From Deltaproteobacteria bacterium (GTDB lineage: Bacteria; Desulfobacterota; Desulfobulbia; Desulfobulbales; UBA5123), in the NCBI GenBank assembly GCA_021788685.1, contig JAJYKH010000219.1, forward strand, positions 1 to 5,346: a stretch of DNA of 5,346 nt. The letters run 5' to 3'. The position numbers and the translations under genes are program-made. Positions within the stretch are counted from its first letter, which is position 1. The number at the start of each line of letters is the position of its first letter. The notes beneath the pieces were generated by a model, which did no database searches, was not told where the DNA came from, and saw nothing but the letters and a program-made list of their open reading frames with translations. Below, piece after piece: positions 1-5,200 of the stretch.

Positions 1-384
1 ATCGATGATATCGATCTTTCTTTTTTCCCCGTTATCATTGTAGGCAACAAACACCGGCAGTCTCTTGCCGTGCTCTATGCCTCTGAATTTTCCGCCTTCA
101 ACAAGCAGCTCGCGAGAAAAAGGCATCTTCACAACCGGCGGGTACCAGCTCTGGATCTCGGCCCCATCCATCCTGACCTCGATATCCCTCGCCTGCTGGT
201 GGTTCATGATCGTAAGCGCGAGGACCTGTCTGCCGCCGTCTCCATTGATGTAAATGGGCTTTGCTTCACCCTTCATAAGCATCACCATCACGTGCTTGTA
301 GCCGGGGAAATCGAGTTTGGCGAATACCGTGCCGATAACAAACCCGGCAAGGAGACAAAGTGCGATCTTGAACGTTTTCTTCAC
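1..384 (-). CDS. Membrane-anchored protein of unknown function, 3' end outside window
   Basis: An open frame of 128 codons runs to the left edge, so the C-terminus is missing. The GTG start at 384-382 overlaps the TAG stop of the TonB receptor by one base (TAGTG). A GGGGAG lies 7 bases upstream, inside the receptor's last codons. Such an overlap usually means translational coupling. Residues 2-3 are lysines, followed by a hydrophobic stretch at about 7-21, then FAK: either an uncleaved signal anchor or a Sec signal peptide cut after Ala22. The rest is soluble and probably periplasmic. It has an odd HVMVMLMK segment at 31-38 and beta-rich stretches such as LALTIMNHQQARDIEVRM, which suggest a small Ig-like or beta-sandwich fold. 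I do not recognise the family. Position as third gene of a putative metal-uptake operon suggests a periplasmic partner, but that is inference only. No annotated frame covers it because of the GTG start and missing end. Confidence 0.8.
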   Translation of the reverse strand, partial: MKKTFKIALCLLAGFVIGTVFAKLDFPGYKHVMVMLMKGEAKPIYINGDGGRQVLALTIMNHQQARDIEVRMDGAEIQSWYPPVVKMPFSRELLVEGGKFRGIEHGKRLPVFVAYNDNGEKRKIDIID

Positions 385-2507
385 TATTTGGCTCCCCATT
401 TGTACACAACTCCCGCAAAGCACGTTCTGGGCTGGCCAGGGGAATAAAGCCCGGGGCCGGTCGCGCTCTTCGTCGCCTCCTCAGCGTAGAGCTTGTCGGT
501 AATATTGATGACCCTCGCATAGACCTCCAACTGCTTCGAGAGGTAGTATGACGCCCGGATATTGAAAATATCGTAGCCGGAATAGCTTTGAGTATTGGCG
601 TCATCCATCCAGTAGCTGCCGAGGGTCACCCACTCGAGCTCTGTTTGTCCGCCTTTGAGAAATGCCGGACTGTAGTCCAGGCGCGTGTCGATAATTTGTC
701 GAGGCGCGAGCGGTATTTCATTGCCGCTGTAATCGATCGTGGGCGATACGGCGTATTCCCGGTACTCGTGGATCGCATATGAGTAGGAGGTGCTCAGCTC
801 AACATCGCGCACCGGCTTGATGGCAAGCCCGAGCTCGATGCCCTTGTGCACGGTTTCCCCGGCATTCAGCCGCTCGGTTACACCGGTTTGCGGCGAATAG
901 CTCACGATGTCGTCTTTTTTTATCATGTAGTAGACTGCGGTATCGTAACTGATCCGACCCACGCCGCCCCGCAACCCAGCTTCGTAATTATCGACTTTGA
1001 TCGGCTTGAGATTGACCGCCGTTGCCGCGGTTCCCGAGCTTCCGCGGAAGAGATCGCCCGATGAGGGGGCACGGAAGCCGTTGCTGTAAGTCAGGTAGCC
1101 GTTTGTTTTATCGGTGAAATTATAGGTGAGACCGGCCTTGGGACTCAGGTGGGTAAACTCGGGCTTGGTGTCGGCCGGCCGGCTTGCATTCGGCGCCAGG
1201 CTTGTTGAGTAATCATATGAAAGATCGTCGTACCGTGCGCCGACTGTAAAGCGAAGCTCCCCTAAAGGGGATGTCTCGAATTGCAGATAGGGGGAAATGC
1301 CGGTGAACGTCGCATCAAAATCAAAGTCGTTGTCCGTGTTCGGGACGTACGTGTAGGATACATATTGATCGCCGCTTTTCGTGACCTGGATGCGTCTTTC
1401 GGAATAGGTTCCGGGGGAATAGTCGATGTCGACTCCGGTGATCAGCCTGCTTTTGAATGTATCGAAATCGTGCCTGTTTTTTGCAAGCAGACCGAGGGAG
1501 TAAAATTTCGTTACGGAATCATAGCCGTAAAAATTGGCTCCGGCCTGGAAGATTCCCCAACCCGGCAGCAGGTCCATTTCATTCTGTCTGAAATAGGGTA
1601 TGAGACTCAACACGTTTTTATCATTAATTTCCTTTTTATACTCCGTCGAGAGCCTGAACGCCTTCACCTTTCTGAAGTCAAAGGTTTGGTAGTTGAAGGA
1701 AGGCCTTGTTTCAAAATCGGTCAATGTGAGGCCGCTTGCACCGCCGGTGTCCTGATCAATATGGGAGTAGCCGATCACTGTTTTCAATTTTGAAGTGGCA
1801 TTTATAATGCTGTCCCATCTGAACGTCGTACTCTGGCGATCATAGCCGCTCCTTTCTCGCCAGCCGTCCGAGTGCGTATCATTGAGATCGAGTCTGACGC
1901 CGTTGTTGCCCCAGGTATTGCCGCCTGTCGCCAGAAGCCGGTACCATCCGAACGACCCGAATTCCGAGTTGATCTCTGCCTCGGGTGTGGCCGGTGAAGG
2001 CTTTGTGAGGACATTGATGGTCCCGCCGATCGCATCGCTGCCGTAGAGTGCTGTTGCAGGCCCTTTCATGATCTCGATCCGTTCAGCCCCGGGGATATTC
2101 ACTTCATACAGGGCGTTGTGGTTGAAAAATCCCGTGGGCCTGATCGGGACGCCATCCTCCAGAAAGAGGTAAACAGGATTCGTGCTCAGGGGTTGCCGGA
2201 TGGCCGTCTTGTGGCCCTCTCCCGCCGTCGTATCCACCCATACCCCGGGCACTCTCCTCATGATTTCAGACGGATGCCCCGGCTTCACTTCCTCTATTTC
2301 CTCCTCCTTAATGACTCCTATTGTCTGCGGGCTTTCCTTGAGCGGTTCTGCCTCTCTTGCGCCGGTTACGACTACTTCCTCAAGGCTCTCAGCATGAGTT
2401 TCCTGCTTGGTCTTGTCTTCCGTCTGGTCAGCGGGCGAATTTTCAGCAAAAGCTGGTACAGCAATGGCAATAAGTATCGAACATGCAAAGATAAAGTGTT
2501 TCATCAT
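384..2507 (-). CDS. TonB-dependent outer-membrane receptor (candidate metal or metal-chelate importer)
   Basis: This is a 707-aa outer-membrane gated channel, normal length for the family. It imports a scarce substrate using energy from TonB-ExbB-ExbD. Residues 1-21 are a Sec signal peptide (MMKHF, hydrophobic core, PAFA|E). A TonB-box-like EEVVVTGAR lies at 43-51. The plug runs from about 55 to 170 with the hallmark GVIKEEEI, IMRRVPGV (82-89), YLFLEDGVP (113-121) and ERIEIMKGPATALYGSDAIG (142-161) followed by GTINV. The remainder alternates aromatic beta-strands of a 22-strand barrel, including LTYNFTDKTNGYLTYSNGFR and NGFRAPSSGDLF. The C-terminus reads VVYKWGAK rather than ending in an aromatic residue. 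A GGAGAGG stands just before the tandem ATG-ATG start, so either methionine could be used. It lies 81 bases after the NosL-barrel gene and overlaps the next gene. The neighbour suggests copper (compare NosA/OprC), yet this receptor is not itself rich in Met or His, so iron-siderophore or another chelate remains possible. GC content is visibly lower than in the flanking genes. Confidence 0.93.
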   Translation of the reverse strand: MMKHFIFACSILIAIAVPAFAENSPADQTEDKTKQETHAESLEEVVVTGAREAEPLKESPQTIGVIKEEEIEEVKPGHPSEIMRRVPGVWVDTTAGEGHKTAIRQPLSTNPVYLFLEDGVPIRPTGFFNHNALYEVNIPGAERIEIMKGPATALYGSDAIGGTINVLTKPSPATPEAEINSEFGSFGWYRLLATGGNTWGNNGVRLDLNDTHSDGWRERSGYDRQSTTFRWDSIINATSKLKTVIGYSHIDQDTGGASGLTLTDFETRPSFNYQTFDFRKVKAFRLSTEYKKEINDKNVLSLIPYFRQNEMDLLPGWGIFQAGANFYGYDSVTKFYSLGLLAKNRHDFDTFKSRLITGVDIDYSPGTYSERRIQVTKSGDQYVSYTYVPNTDNDFDFDATFTGISPYLQFETSPLGELRFTVGARYDDLSYDYSTSLAPNASRPADTKPEFTHLSPKAGLTYNFTDKTNGYLTYSNGFRAPSSGDLFRGSSGTAATAVNLKPIKVDNYEAGLRGGVGRISYDTAVYYMIKKDDIVSYSPQTGVTERLNAGETVHKGIELGLAIKPVRDVELSTSYSYAIHEYREYAVSPTIDYSGNEIPLAPRQIIDTRLDYSPAFLKGGQTELEWVTLGSYWMDDANTQSYSGYDIFNIRASYYLSKQLEVYARVINITDKLYAEEATKSATGPGLYSPGQPRTCFAGVVYKWGAK
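392..397 (-). promoter_or_regulatory. Ribosome binding site deciding the GTG start of the third operon gene
   Basis: On the minus strand GGGGAG precedes the GTG at 384 by 7 bases (CCAAATA). It lies within the Trp-Gly-Ala codons at the end of the receptor gene. Good spacing plus the stop/start overlap supports GTG as the real start. Confidence 0.6.
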
Positions 2508-2511
2508 ATCC

Positions 2512-2555
2512 TCTCCGGGGGGGAGACCGGGGTCGATCTGTTCCCGGGCCCCCCC
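2512..2555 (-). promoter_or_regulatory. Intercistronic hairpin(s) next to the receptor's ribosome site
   Basis: Two alternative foldings are visible. The long one pairs G7 (2517-2523) with C7 (2549-2555) and CCGGG (2527-2531) with CCCGG (2543-2547), around an 11-base loop. The short one pairs TCTCC (2512-2516) with GGAGA (2522-2526) around five G's. On the mRNA the short form would bury the GGAGA of the receptor's ribosome site, whereas the long form leaves it open. The two are mutually exclusive. There is no following T-run, so this is not a standard terminator. It may stabilise the upstream message, attenuate, or tune translation of the receptor. The pairing is seen; the function is inferred. 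Confidence 0.45.
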
Positions 2556-2588
2556 TCGTATCCGGTCGGTTGAATGACCGCTGCGGCC

Positions 2589-3941
2589 TTAGTAGGCAAC
2601 CACCCGCCGCTGGAAGTTGATTCCCAGGCTGACGAACCAGCCGTCCCCCATCTGCACGCCCTCGACCATGCCGGTGGTGGAGTGGTTCAGGTCCTCGTAC
2701 AGGGCCATCCCCGCCGAGGGACGCAGGGTGAAGTTGCCGCCCAGGGCGGTAAGGAATTTCCAGTCGGCCACCGCCGACAGGGTGGACCGGAAGCCGCCGG
2801 TCTTGCCGACGTCCTGGTCCAGGTACTCGTCTTTCGCCTGCCAGACCCCGTCCAGCTCCAGGCCCAGCATGAGATTGTAGGTGGGGGTGTAGTGGAGGGC
2901 GCCCCCCAGGCGGAATTCATCCCCGAACCGGTAGTCGTCGCTGTTTTCAAGCTTATGGGTGTAGCTGGCCAGGGTGTGCAGCCAGAAGGGCCCTTCCCGG
3001 AAGGAGGAGAGCAGGCCGCCGGTGAAGGTGAAGGCTCCGGTGCCGAGCTGGAGGCTCGGGCTGGCGATGAGGTCGCGATCGAAGTCGCCGGTGGGCAGCG
3101 TGACGCCCCCGAGGAGGGTGACGAAGCGGCTGAAGTAGGTATCGCGCCAGAAATTATAGCGGAGAGTGAGGCCGAGGTCCCCCGGGCCGTTGTTCTCCGT
3201 ATCCTGAACGGCCATCCCGCCCGTGGTGTAAGATTCCATCTTCTTGTGGAAATTGGTTGCGGTGAGGCCCGCGGTCAGATCGTCCCGCAGGCCGTAGCTC
3301 GCCATGAGCATCTCGCTGTCCACGACCATCTTCTTGGGCCCCATCATCTGCCCCGGCCGGCGGACGAAATCTTCCGGCTCGATCTCGCTGGTGCCCTCCA
3401 CGACATCATCCATCTCCATGCGCATGGCGGACACCCCCACCCCGAGGGCCCCCTTGGGCGGGAGCACCGCCGCGGTGATCCGGGTGGGCATGGTCATGCC
3501 CATGGGCGATATGCTGTTCAGGGCCTGGGTGAAATCGAGGAGCTTGCCCCCTTCCCGCTCGGCAAAAGCCTTGGCCGCCTGCTGGTCCTTGAAGGCGATC
3601 AGCCCGGGCAGCATGTCGGGGATGATCCGGCTGCCGATCACGTAGGTGGCCTGGTCGGCATCGAGGAGCTGGCCGCTTTCCCAATCCCGCACCTGGATGG
3701 ACGTAAAGGCGTCGGGCCCCCCCTTGTCCTGGACCACGCGGAGCAGGCAGGCCACGCCGCAGGTGGAAAGCTTGGTGCCGTCTTTGAGGACCAGCTCGCC
3801 GGCGGTGCGCTGGTTCTGGTCGATGTACATGCCGCAAACCCGGCAGGCGGGGCGGGCGGTTGCTGCGGCGCCTGCCGGCCGCGGGGCGGCGGCGAGGAAA
3901 ACGAGGGGGAGCATCCAGAAGACGAGGAAACGGCGGAACAT
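2589..3941 (-). CDS. NosL-like metal-binding domain fused to a Met-rich outer-membrane beta-barrel
   Basis: This is a 450-aa two-domain protein. The chosen ATG (3941) has AAGGAG six bases upstream and opens a Sec signal peptide (MFRRFLVFW, core to about 19, PAGA|A near 25). The 34-residue upstream extension is not signal-like. Residues 33-141 resemble NosL, the periplasmic Cu(I) chaperone of nitrous oxide reductase: CRVCGMYI (33-40), KDGTKLSTCGVAC (53-65), the YVIGSRI segment (100-106) and a terminal IAFKDQQAAKAFAEREGGKL block (115-134). NosL is usually a lipoprotein of under 200 aa; here there is no lipobox. From about 147 on, the chain has MGMTM, AMRMEMDD and GQMMG motifs, then alternating beta-strands with LGLTLRYNF, VTLPTGDFD and a final SLGINFQRRVVAY. 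This is an outer-membrane barrel of the 'transporter / MetA-pathway' type, similar to Met-rich barrels I recall near copper genes. It is first in a putative operon with a TonB receptor. Likely role: binding or moving copper at the outer membrane. The metal and direction are inferred. Confidence 0.8.
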   Translation of the reverse strand: MFRRFLVFWMLPLVFLAAAPRPAGAAATARPACRVCGMYIDQNQRTAGELVLKDGTKLSTCGVACLLRVVQDKGGPDAFTSIQVRDWESGQLLDADQATYVIGSRIIPDMLPGLIAFKDQQAAKAFAEREGGKLLDFTQALNSISPMGMTMPTRITAAVLPPKGALGVGVSAMRMEMDDVVEGTSEIEPEDFVRRPGQMMGPKKMVVDSEMLMASYGLRDDLTAGLTATNFHKKMESYTTGGMAVQDTENNGPGDLGLTLRYNFWRDTYFSRFVTLLGGVTLPTGDFDRDLIASPSLQLGTGAFTFTGGLLSSFREGPFWLHTLASYTHKLENSDDYRFGDEFRLGGALHYTPTYNLMLGLELDGVWQAKDEYLDQDVGKTGGFRSTLSAVADWKFLTALGGNFTLRPSAGMALYEDLNHSTTGMVEGVQMGDGWFVSLGINFQRRVVAY

Positions 3942-3947
3942 GATTTT

Positions 3948-3953
3948 CTCCTT
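3948..3953 (-). promoter_or_regulatory. Ribosome binding site deciding the start of the NosL-barrel gene
   Basis: AAGGAG on the minus strand lies six bases (AAAATC) before the ATG at 3941. It selects that ATG, at the start of a proper signal peptide, over the in-frame ATGs at 3962 and 4043. Confidence 0.75.
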
Positions 3954-3976
3954 GCGACTCATGCGCGATGATTGAT

Positions 3977-3998
3977 AAAAGACCTGGCCGGAGCGGCC
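3977..3998 (-). terminator. Possible leader attenuator: small GC hairpin then T-run
   Basis: On the minus strand GGCCG-CTC-CGGCC (3998-3986) is followed after three bases by TCTTTT (3982-3977), about 35 bases before the NosL-barrel start codon. The stem is only five pairs, so it would be weak. It could be an attenuator in the leader or chance in GC-rich DNA. Confidence 0.2.
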
Positions 3999-4013
3999 GG
4001 GCGAGGCGGCGGA

Positions 4014-4043
4014 GGAATACCATTGCTCGAGGTTGAAAAGCAA
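4014..4043 (-). promoter_or_regulatory. Weak sigma70-like promoter candidate for the NosL-barrel operon
   Basis: TTGCTT (4043-4038) could serve as a -35 and TATTCC (4019-4014) as a poor -10 at 18-base spacing. The match is weak, which would suit an activator-dependent promoter. The candidate -35 directly abuts the 17-base palindrome upstream. This is inferred from position and partial consensus. Confidence 0.25.
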
Positions 4044-4060
4044 TGCGGCAAATTGCCGCA
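4021..4060. promoter_or_regulatory. Two abutting inverted repeats, candidate operators
   Basis: TGCGGCAAATTGCCGCA (4044-4060) is a perfect 8+1+8 palindrome. Beside it, sharing its first two bases, CATTGCT (4021-4027) and AGCAATG (4039-4045) form a second inverted repeat with an 11-base spacer. Both carry TTGC/GCAA half-sites. They lie 80-119 bases upstream of the NosL-barrel start codon, where a regulator of the operon would bind. I cannot assign the regulator; neither repeat matches a Fur, FNR or NsrR consensus that I know. An RNA-level role is less likely if transcription starts downstream. Confidence 0.5.
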
Positions 4061-4224
4061 GGGGCTGGGAAAAACGGCCGGGCTGGGCGTTTCCGATCAG
4101 GAGGTTCTCGTGCTATGGTGAGGATGGCCGGAACAGGGGGTGCCGGCGCGCGAATGGCTCCGGCAAGAAAGCGAAAGACTCAACGAATGATAAGCGGGAA
4201 AAGAGTCGCCGAAAATCGTTTGGC

Positions 4225-4350
4225 TGTCATTCCCGTGTATGCCGGACAAAAGCGCTTGCGCGTTGAACGCCCGAAGGGCGGTCCGCAGGGCGAGCGCCAG
4301 CGAGTTATCCAGAGAATGGCACTGGACCCCGGCCTGAGCCGGGGTGACGA
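4225..4350. repeat. Composite REP-like intergenic repeat
   Basis: The left end begins TGTCATTCCCG (4225-4235) and the right end finishes CCGGGGTGACGA (4339-4350). These are imperfect inverted ends of the kind found in many proteobacterial intergenic repeats, whose translation gives peptides such as TPAQAGVQ. The right arm is a perfect hairpin, ACCCCGGC-CTGA-GCCGGGGT (4326-4345). Between the ends is a second folded module: GCGCTTGC (4252-4259) pairs with GCGAGCGC (4290-4297, one G-T pair) and encloses CGCCC-GAA-GGGCG (4268-4280). I see no target-site duplication and no transposase. The family assignment is from memory of similar repeats. Confidence 0.65.
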
Positions 4351-4408
4351 CTTTTTGCGAATCTGTCAAGGAACAACCGTTTTCCGGCTCAGGGGGTGCC
4401 TTTCAGGA

Positions 4409-5200
4409 ATGCGCTTCAAGCTGATTCTCGAATTCGATGGTACCCGCTACAGCGGCTGGCAGCAGCAGGCGGACGCCAAGTCCGTGCAAGGGGCCCTGCT
4501 TGCGGCCGCGTCCACGGTTCTTCCCGGGCAATCCCTCGATCTCCAGGGCTGCGGCCGCACCGACGCGGGGGTGCACGGCCTCCGCTACCCCGCCCATCTG
4601 GAGGCGACCACCGACCTCACCCCGGGGGCCCTGGCCGAGCGGCTCAATGACCTGCTCCCGGCCGACATCAACGTCCTGGCCGCGGAGCCGGTCCATCCCC
4701 GCTTCCATGCCCGCCACACCTGCCTGGGCCGCTCCTACCTCTACCAGATCGCCCTTCGGCGGACCGCCTTCTGCCGGCGGTACGTCTACTGGCGCCGGGA
4801 GCCGCTCGCGGCCTCCCGGATGGCGGCCGCGGCCGGGCTCCTCGCCGGCATGCACGATTTCGCCGCCTTCACCGACCGGCGGGCGCTCAAGAAGAAGTCC
4901 GCCAAGGTGTTCGTCAACAAGGCGGAGATCGCGGCGGCGGGCGACGACCTCATCCTCTTCCGGATCGTGGGCTCCCACTTCCTCTGGAAGATGATCCGCA
5001 ACATCGTGGGGGTGCTGATCGAAATTGGCGCCGGCCGCATGGACCTCCGCGACCTGGAAGGGCTCCTCGCCGGCCAGGGCAAGCTGCCCGCCGGCCTGCT
5101 CGCGCCGCCCTCGGGCCTGTTCCTGGAAGCCGCCTTCTACGACGAGGAGAGCTTCGAGGAATTCCTCGCCAGCGAGCCGCTGCGGCCCTTGTTTTTCTAG
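4409..5200 (+). CDS. truA: tRNA pseudouridine synthase A (positions 38-40)
   Basis: A 263-aa cytoplasmic enzyme that isomerises uridines 38, 39 and 40 in the tRNA anticodon arm to pseudouridine, stabilising decoding. Family marks in order are LILEFDGTRYSGWQQQ (5-20), GCGRTDAGVH (47-56) with the catalytic Asp52, LNDLLPADINV (79-89), FHARHTCLGRSYLYQI (99-114), GMHDFAAF (147-154) and SHFLWKMIRNIVG (189-201). The length is typical. The ATG at 4409 fits the usual family N-terminus. The frame stays open for 366 bases upstream through repeat DNA, but that extension is basic and repeat-derived, so I reject it. The immediate ribosome site is poor: AGGA touches the ATG and AGGGGG is 12 bases away. Variant residues include YPAHLE after the catalytic loop, where many homologues have GQVAHF, and Trp in HFLWKM. 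The stop overlaps the convergent neighbour's stop. Confidence 0.95.
   Translation: MRFKLILEFDGTRYSGWQQQADAKSVQGALLAAASTVLPGQSLDLQGCGRTDAGVHGLRYPAHLEATTDLTPGALAERLNDLLPADINVLAAEPVHPRFHARHTCLGRSYLYQIALRRTAFCRRYVYWRREPLAASRMAAAAGLLAGMHDFAAFTDRRALKKKSAKVFVNKAEIAAAGDDLILFRIVGSHFLWKMIRNIVGVLIEIGAGRMDLRDLEGLLAGQGKLPAGLLAPPSGLFLEAAFYDEESFEEFLASEPLRPLFF

Larger units (their letters stand above)
3942..4408. other. 467-base divergent intergenic region
   Basis: No convincing gene lies here. From left to right it holds the ribosome site and leader of the NosL-barrel gene, a small GC hairpin with a T-run (minus strand), a weak promoter candidate, two abutting inverted repeats, a 160-base stretch with nothing I can assign, and a REP-like composite repeat. 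Next comes a short lead into truA, where AGGGGG (4391-4396) is a distant possible ribosome site. Open frames through the region are basic and low-complexity. Several of them merely translate the repeat. Confidence 0.7.

Noticed and set aside
2508..2588. Cobalamin riboswitch before the TonB receptor
   Set aside because: The gap is only 81 bases, much shorter than a cobalamin aptamer, and I see no B12-box-like sequence.
2574..3971. 465-aa plus-strand open frame opposite the NosL-barrel gene
   Set aside because: It is an antisense shadow of a GC-rich gene, rich in Gly, Ala, Glu and His with no fold signature. The minus strand has a signal peptide, a ribosome site and recognisable domains.
3942..4043. 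Upstream ATG (4043) as the start of the NosL-barrel protein
   Set aside because: It would put 34 polar residues before the signal peptide, whereas the ATG at 3941 has an ideal AAGGAG and begins a normal signal sequence.
4326..4356. Terminator formed by the ACCCCGGC hairpin and TTTTT
   Set aside because: Six bases separate the stem from the T-run, no gene on the plus strand lies upstream, and the hairpin is explained as the arm of the REP-like repeat.
4097..4369. 90-aa minus-strand open frame
   Set aside because: Its peptides VVTPAQAGVQ and SGIHGND are the usual chance translation of this kind of intergenic repeat. It has no ribosome site that I can see.
4043..4408. Long N-terminal extension of TruA
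   Set aside because: TruA proteins begin close to the LILEFDGTRYSGW motif. The extension is basic, low-complexity and includes translated repeat DNA (VIPVYAGQ, LDPGLSRGDD).
5176..5196. Rho-independent terminator at the end of truA
   Set aside because: GCCG-CTG-CGGC followed by a T-run lies inside the coding end, with only four stem pairs and a five-base gap before the T's. It is too weak to call.
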